Origin: Uloborus plumipes
Taxonomy: Eukaryota > Arthropoda > Arachnida > Araneae > Uloboridae
Direction: 5' to 3'
DNA: 64,000 bases
Assembly (NCBI GenBank): GCA_038373865.1
Contig: JAXGGA010002279.1
Coordinates: 62,001-126,000 of the forward strand
Below, in pieces: positions 60,306 to 64,000 of this stretch. The translations under genes and the position numbers were made by a program. Within the stretch, counting starts at the first letter, position 1. The number at the start of each line of letters is the position of its first letter. Under the pieces are notes generated by a model. It was not told the DNA's origin. It saw only the letters and a program-made list of their open reading frames with translations, and made no database searches.

Positions 60306-60929
60306 TGTAACGAGTCCGTAGCACCTTCAACTTTCTTAAATGACCATTCCCATCTTGAAGAAGTAACTATAAATTTATTTACAATTATGTACACTTATTT
60401 ACAATAGGAGCAGGAAACAATTGCTAAACATCCAGCAATTAGGTAGCAAACAGTACACTGTACTCTCAACAGTAACTCAGAACCACGTATCTAACGTGAC
60501 CAGTACTTAAGAAATTACAAAAGCAAAACCCAAGCGAATAAAACGATTCTCTCAGATATCAAATCTGAAAACAACTAACTGTGTTCGAGGCAGTTGGACA
60601 GCTATTTATACTCGGAAGGAAATTTCTACCACATTCCAGCAAAATCCGGAGTCTTCGATTCATTCACAAACTTAAATAATCCATTCAAGAAAATTCTAGT
60701 GATAAAAAGAAAAACCCACGACATTACAACTCCGTGCGAAAATGTCTTCATGCTTATTAAATGTAGGGCAAGTGTAAAAACTACAAAGTGCTACAGGGCC
60801 GGTATACAAATGATAAAAGTGATATCTTCACTCATCATGGACTTTTGCAACATGTTGCCAGATAAAACCAAAACTAATGACAATGGTGCAAGGCAGGAAA
60901 AACAACAACTATTTACAAGATTTGTAACA
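60306..60929 (-). repeat. 5' LTR of the old Gypsy element
   Basis: On the minus strand it runs from TGTTACAAATC to GACTCGTTACA, TG...CA termini over about 624 bp. It includes a TATA box (GAGTATAAATAGCTG, near 60598-60612) and a downstream AATAAA (near 60370). The outer boundary is inferred from TGTTAC because no second LTR is available for comparison. Confidence 0.72.
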
Positions 60930-61123
60930 ATATTTTTGTTCTTAAAAAATGAAAAGCAATGAGTTTTAGTACAATTGCTTCATTTGTGGTTTGTATGACC
61001 TGACAATAGAAGTTAGTAAAATAAGAAAAATTGACACTGCAGAAATTAAGTTAATTAATTATTATTATTTTATTTATTTATTTTTTTGGTGCTTCAATTT
61101 CTCATAATTTCGCTAAATAACTA
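60930..61123. other. AT-rich spacer
   Basis: Nothing recognised between the old LTR and the pogo-like MITE. Confidence 0.3.
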
Positions 61124-61680
61124 GTGAACTCTCACTTATACGCCGCCTCGTTTATGAGCCTTTTTCACTTATACGACGTTTTTAAATGGTCCCAGCACAT
61201 TCCATAAGAAAATAATGATAGTATTATTCGTCTAAGCGTCGCTCTAAAGATAAATATTTTACTTATGCGCCGAAATTTCATTAAAATGTAAAAAAATAAT
61301 TTATTTTCTTTAAAAAATAAGCATATTTCTTCACTTTTCTCTTTAAACCTTCGCCTTTACTACTCAGGGAAGGCATTTTTTCCGCATGAACTAGAGTTCG
61401 GAGAGGGACAATTATCTATTATGCATTATTTTAAAGGGAACAGTTTGTAGTTAGGTATGCTACAATTTTTGTTCTCTCTTTATCATTGTATTTACGTTAC
61501 GGTAATCGCCAAACCGTAGCATTATGTCCCTTTTCTATAGAAACATTCTTATTCATTCTCTCATTAGAAACTATGTTGCGTTTCAGTCCTTTAAATAGGC
61601 TTGTTTACTTATACGTCTCTTTCACTTATGCGCCTTTTTTTGTTGGTCCCTTGGGCCGGCGTATAAGTGAGAGTTCACTG
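61124..61680. mobile_element. pogo/Tigger-like MITE
   Basis: GTGAACTCTCACTTATACGC at the left and, reversed, CAGTGAACTCTCACTTATAC at the right are terminal inverted repeats flanked by TA (61122-61123, 61681-61682). The left end has lost its first CA. Subterminal repeats TTCACTTATRCG recur inside. CAGTxxACTCTC ends and a TA target are typical of pogo-group elements. No transposase frame. Confidence 0.85.
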
Positions 61681-61682
61681 TA

Positions 61683-62532
61683 GATAATAACTAATATGCT
61701 AAATTTGAATTTCTGATCAAGAAATTAAATTTCCTGCAACTAATTAAAGAAAAGCAAGCAGCAGAGTTGTGTGTTGAAAAAGTTGAAGTTGTGTGTTGTT
61801 TCAAAACAAAACAAATGTTTTATTAGCTTGGATTTGGTAATCTCATAATTTATTTTATCTAAAAATCTTATCGCTCATTTTTATTTCCAAGAAATTCTTT
61901 TTTATAATGAAATTTGATTTTTTAGCTAATATATATGTATTAACATAATTATCTTAATTCTATGTCAAAAATGCAAGGAAATGATATCATTTTTAGAGAT
62001 GTTAATGAAGACTGAAAGCATAAACTCAGATATGTAACTCATATTAACATCAGATCTATAACACTCATCAGATCTATAACGGCTTAAAAGTGAGTAATCT
62101 AAGGAGGGGGTAAATAACTTCCTTGACCTCCCCCCTTTTATTTTCTTGCATTTAGACCCAATTTAGACTTAGAGTCCAATATTAATTTTTTTCTGCAAAA
62201 AAAATTTTAATCAGAAAACTCCAACTTCAAATTGGCACTTTTCAAAATATTGGCTCAGCTCCAAATAAATCTTTCCTGATAGAGATTTTTCCAGAGAATG
62301 TGAAAATATTTATTTTTTAAATGTATGTTTATAACTTACGGAGTTATAGAGTCACAAACTTGCTGTTATGAACTCTGAAAATTTAGGCTTAGCGTAAGCC
62401 TTAATTTCTGATATCAATAGCAAAGCAACAAACAGTTTTTGAACTTTTATACTTTGCATTTCCTCATAGATAAGCATGACTTACTCTAATAAAAATTTTC
62501 ATTGAAATCTGTGACATGTGAGCCACAGCCGA
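61683..62532. other. AT-rich sequence, partial inverted match to 50.7 kb
   Basis: CAAATTGGCACTTTTCAAAATATTGGCTCAGCTC (near 62232) is the reverse complement of sequence at about 50774-50810. A direct duplicate ATCAGATCTATAAC occurs at 62049 and 62069. No gene recognised. Confidence 0.4.
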
Positions 62533-62557
62533 TTTGCTCATTTGACATGGAATGACC
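62533..62557 (-). mobile_element. GGTCATTCCATGTCAAATG terminus (inverted)
   Basis: TTGCTCATTTGACATGGAATGACC is the reverse complement of the 49155 end with one substitution. It probably closes an element of the same family. Confidence 0.65.
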
Positions 62558-62713
62558 ATCCAGATCGATAAATACCACTGCCAAATGTATTCACGCTTTT
62601 TATGCATAAGATTGCCGAGGGGCGGCAATTAAATAAGATTTAGTTTTAAATAAGAGGAAGTCACACACATGCTGCCTTCAGTTCAGTTAAACAATTTTCT
62701 TCTGTTTTTTCAG

Positions 62714-62945
62714 GGCTTTTATGGATCCTTTTTAAAGTTGAAATACATTTCCGTTCAAAATTACACCAAGTACAAGTTTGATCAGAATAATTTGTTCTAT
62801 TTTTTATAGAATGCTACAGGTGTCTTTGACGCAGGATTTGCCAATGCAGGTGACAACCCTCAAAGCAGTTCCATGATAGGCAATACCTTTTTGATGGTTT
62901 CACGTGAAAGATGAAAAAATTTTGAATAAAATTTCATAACTCATT
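62714..62945 (+). other. Possible terminal (3'UTR) exon
   Basis: A strong 3' splice site (TTTTCTTCTGTTTTTTCAG) ends at 62713. A second acceptor, TTCTATTTTTTATAG, ends at 62809, followed by a 36-codon open stretch (GVFDAGFANAGDNPQSSSMI). AATAAA lies at 62925-62930. Since the BCH-gene coding exon at 27246 ends in a donor inside its 3'UTR, a downstream exon of this kind is required, but nothing ties this one to it. Confidence 0.2.
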
Positions 62946-63184
62946 TATTCATTACGCCCCTGAAATTTCTGACTGAAATGAAGGTGCATCAATTTTCTTC
63001 ACAAGCAGCTAGAAACTTTGGAGAAATGTGATGAGATGAACCGCACCAGTAAATATGTCTTTGCAGGGACATTCAAGTTAAATTTCTATGAAAATTTGAT
63101 ACATAAGTTATTTCACAGAATAACTGCTATTACTAGTATTATATAGAATTAACCTCTTTAAATAATTGTCTGGACAGCAGAATA

Positions 63185-63323
63185 CAGTTAACTCTCGATA
63201 ACTCGAATGTTAATTTATCTAGAAGTTTTTATTGAGCTCCAAACTCTTGAGAAGAACCTGCAAACTAACCATTCAAAGGGTTTAGCTGGTCCCTTGCAAC
63301 TTCGAACTATCGAGAGTTCATTG
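63185..63323. mobile_element. Short pogo-like MITE
   Basis: CAGTTAACTCTCGATAACTC and, reversed, CAATGAACTCTCGATAGTTC are imperfect terminal inverted repeats flanked by TA (63183-63184 and 63324-63325). Length is 139 bp. Same ACTCTC core as 61124-61680 but a different subfamily. Confidence 0.87.
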
Positions 63324-64000
63324 TACAATGTTTATCTCTTTTGTAAACATACATGATGCTATAATTTCTCTTTTAGCAATGATTTGTTTGGTATATAATC
63401 GAGAGACTATTTCTTAAAGACAGTGCACATTATTTTGGATTATTCGTGAATAGTAACATAATGAAAATGTAATTGTCTCTATATATATACATATGAAACT
63501 GTGAAAGTCTGAAGTCTTGAACATTGACTGCATTTTAATGTTTTGTTTTCTAAGAAATAATACAGATGTCTCATACAACATGAACTAGTAGATTAGTGCA
63601 CCGTAAATATGGAGCTTCCGTATATTTCAGTTAAGAAAAACAATTTCTAACAGTTGAAAAAATAAACTTTGTTATAATATCATTATTATTTTTATTATAA
63701 TAAAGTAATAACATTAATTATTATTATTGGTACTGTAGTAAGGTTTTAACTTTTTTCAATAAATTTTATAATTACCAATAAACTAGGTTGGTTAAAATTG
63801 CTGGCTAACTGTCGCATCAGAAAACAAAATAGATAAGGACCGTTTTTTATTTGGGCACTGCTTATAGCACTTAGGTATTTAAATTTTGATGATGTTTTTT
63901 CATATTTTCTTCACACTCCCTAAAGTAAAACATTTCAGCACCAAATTTTCTTTTACGATTATACGGAAAAAGAAGAAAAAAAAGAACATATTTTACTCAA
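63324..64000. other. AT-rich sequence, nothing recognised
   Basis: TTATTATTATT-rich stretch near 63680-63730 and no frames of note up to the window end. Confidence 0.35.

Larger units (their letters stand above)
51600..60929 (-). mobile_element. Old Ty3/Gypsy retrotransposon, split by a younger insertion and 3'-truncated
   Basis: Reading leftward from 60929: a 5' LTR, a primer-binding site, gag, protease, RT, RNase H and integrase. The integrase is interrupted at 56241 by the Gypsy element 51819-56241 and resumes at about 51818. It stops near 51600, in the middle of the integrase core, and no 3' LTR follows, so the 3' end was deleted. Many stops and frameshifts show age. The individual parts are listed separately. 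Confidence 0.88.

Overview
This is AT-rich eukaryotic DNA with interspersed repeats, TA-dinucleotide microsatellites, spliceosomal exons and many animal-type transposons (Tc1/mariner, hAT, piggyBac-like, Helitron, Penelope-like, Ty3/Gypsy, tRNA-derived SINEs). There is no bacterial-style gene organisation. The mix suggests an arthropod, perhaps a chelicerate such as a spider. That placement is inference; no host marker gene fixes it.

The only host gene I can support is on the + strand: the C-terminal end of a BCH-domain (BNIP2/caytaxin/PRUNE2-like) protein. One exon lies at 2346-2444 and the last coding exon at 27246-27297. Both have good splice sites and matching phase, and the stop codon falls in the second exon. 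They are separated by a 24.8 kb intron. Sequence left of 2346 is probably the preceding intron. Sequence right of 27297 is a 3'UTR intron and/or intergenic DNA.

Layout. 0-13.8 kb: intron with a hAT MITE, a SINE, piggyBac-like and other MITEs, a decayed unidentified protein-coding relic on the minus strand (8.1-9.4 kb), and an inverted repeat enclosing SINE-like direct repeats. 13.8-17.6 kb: a Helitron 3' end with a helicase fragment, then a Penelope-like reverse transcriptase arranged as two inverted halves, each ending in a TA microsatellite. 18-28 kb: tandem repeats, MITEs and the terminal coding exon. 28.4-39.2 kb: copies of a DNA-transposon family with AGGGTGTCCC termini, one a 6.6 kb head-to-head palindrome carrying relics of an unnamed protein, with two Tc1-like elements beside them. 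The Tc1 copy at 37.9-39.1 kb is intact. 39.2-43.9 kb: a 2.9 kb giant fold-back followed by a hAT element with a decayed transposase. 45-49 kb: MITEs. 51.6-60.9 kb: an old Ty3/Gypsy element split in its integrase by a younger Ty3/Gypsy element with nearly identical LTRs. 61-63.3 kb: pogo-like MITEs.

The genes do not form a pathway. The region is one long-intron host gene overlaid by several generations of nested transposons. Three things merit follow-up: the AGGGTGTCCC family with its NDTAER-motif protein, the Penelope-like inverted structure with a 253-codon frame that has no ATG, and the unidentified relic at 8.1-9.4 kb.
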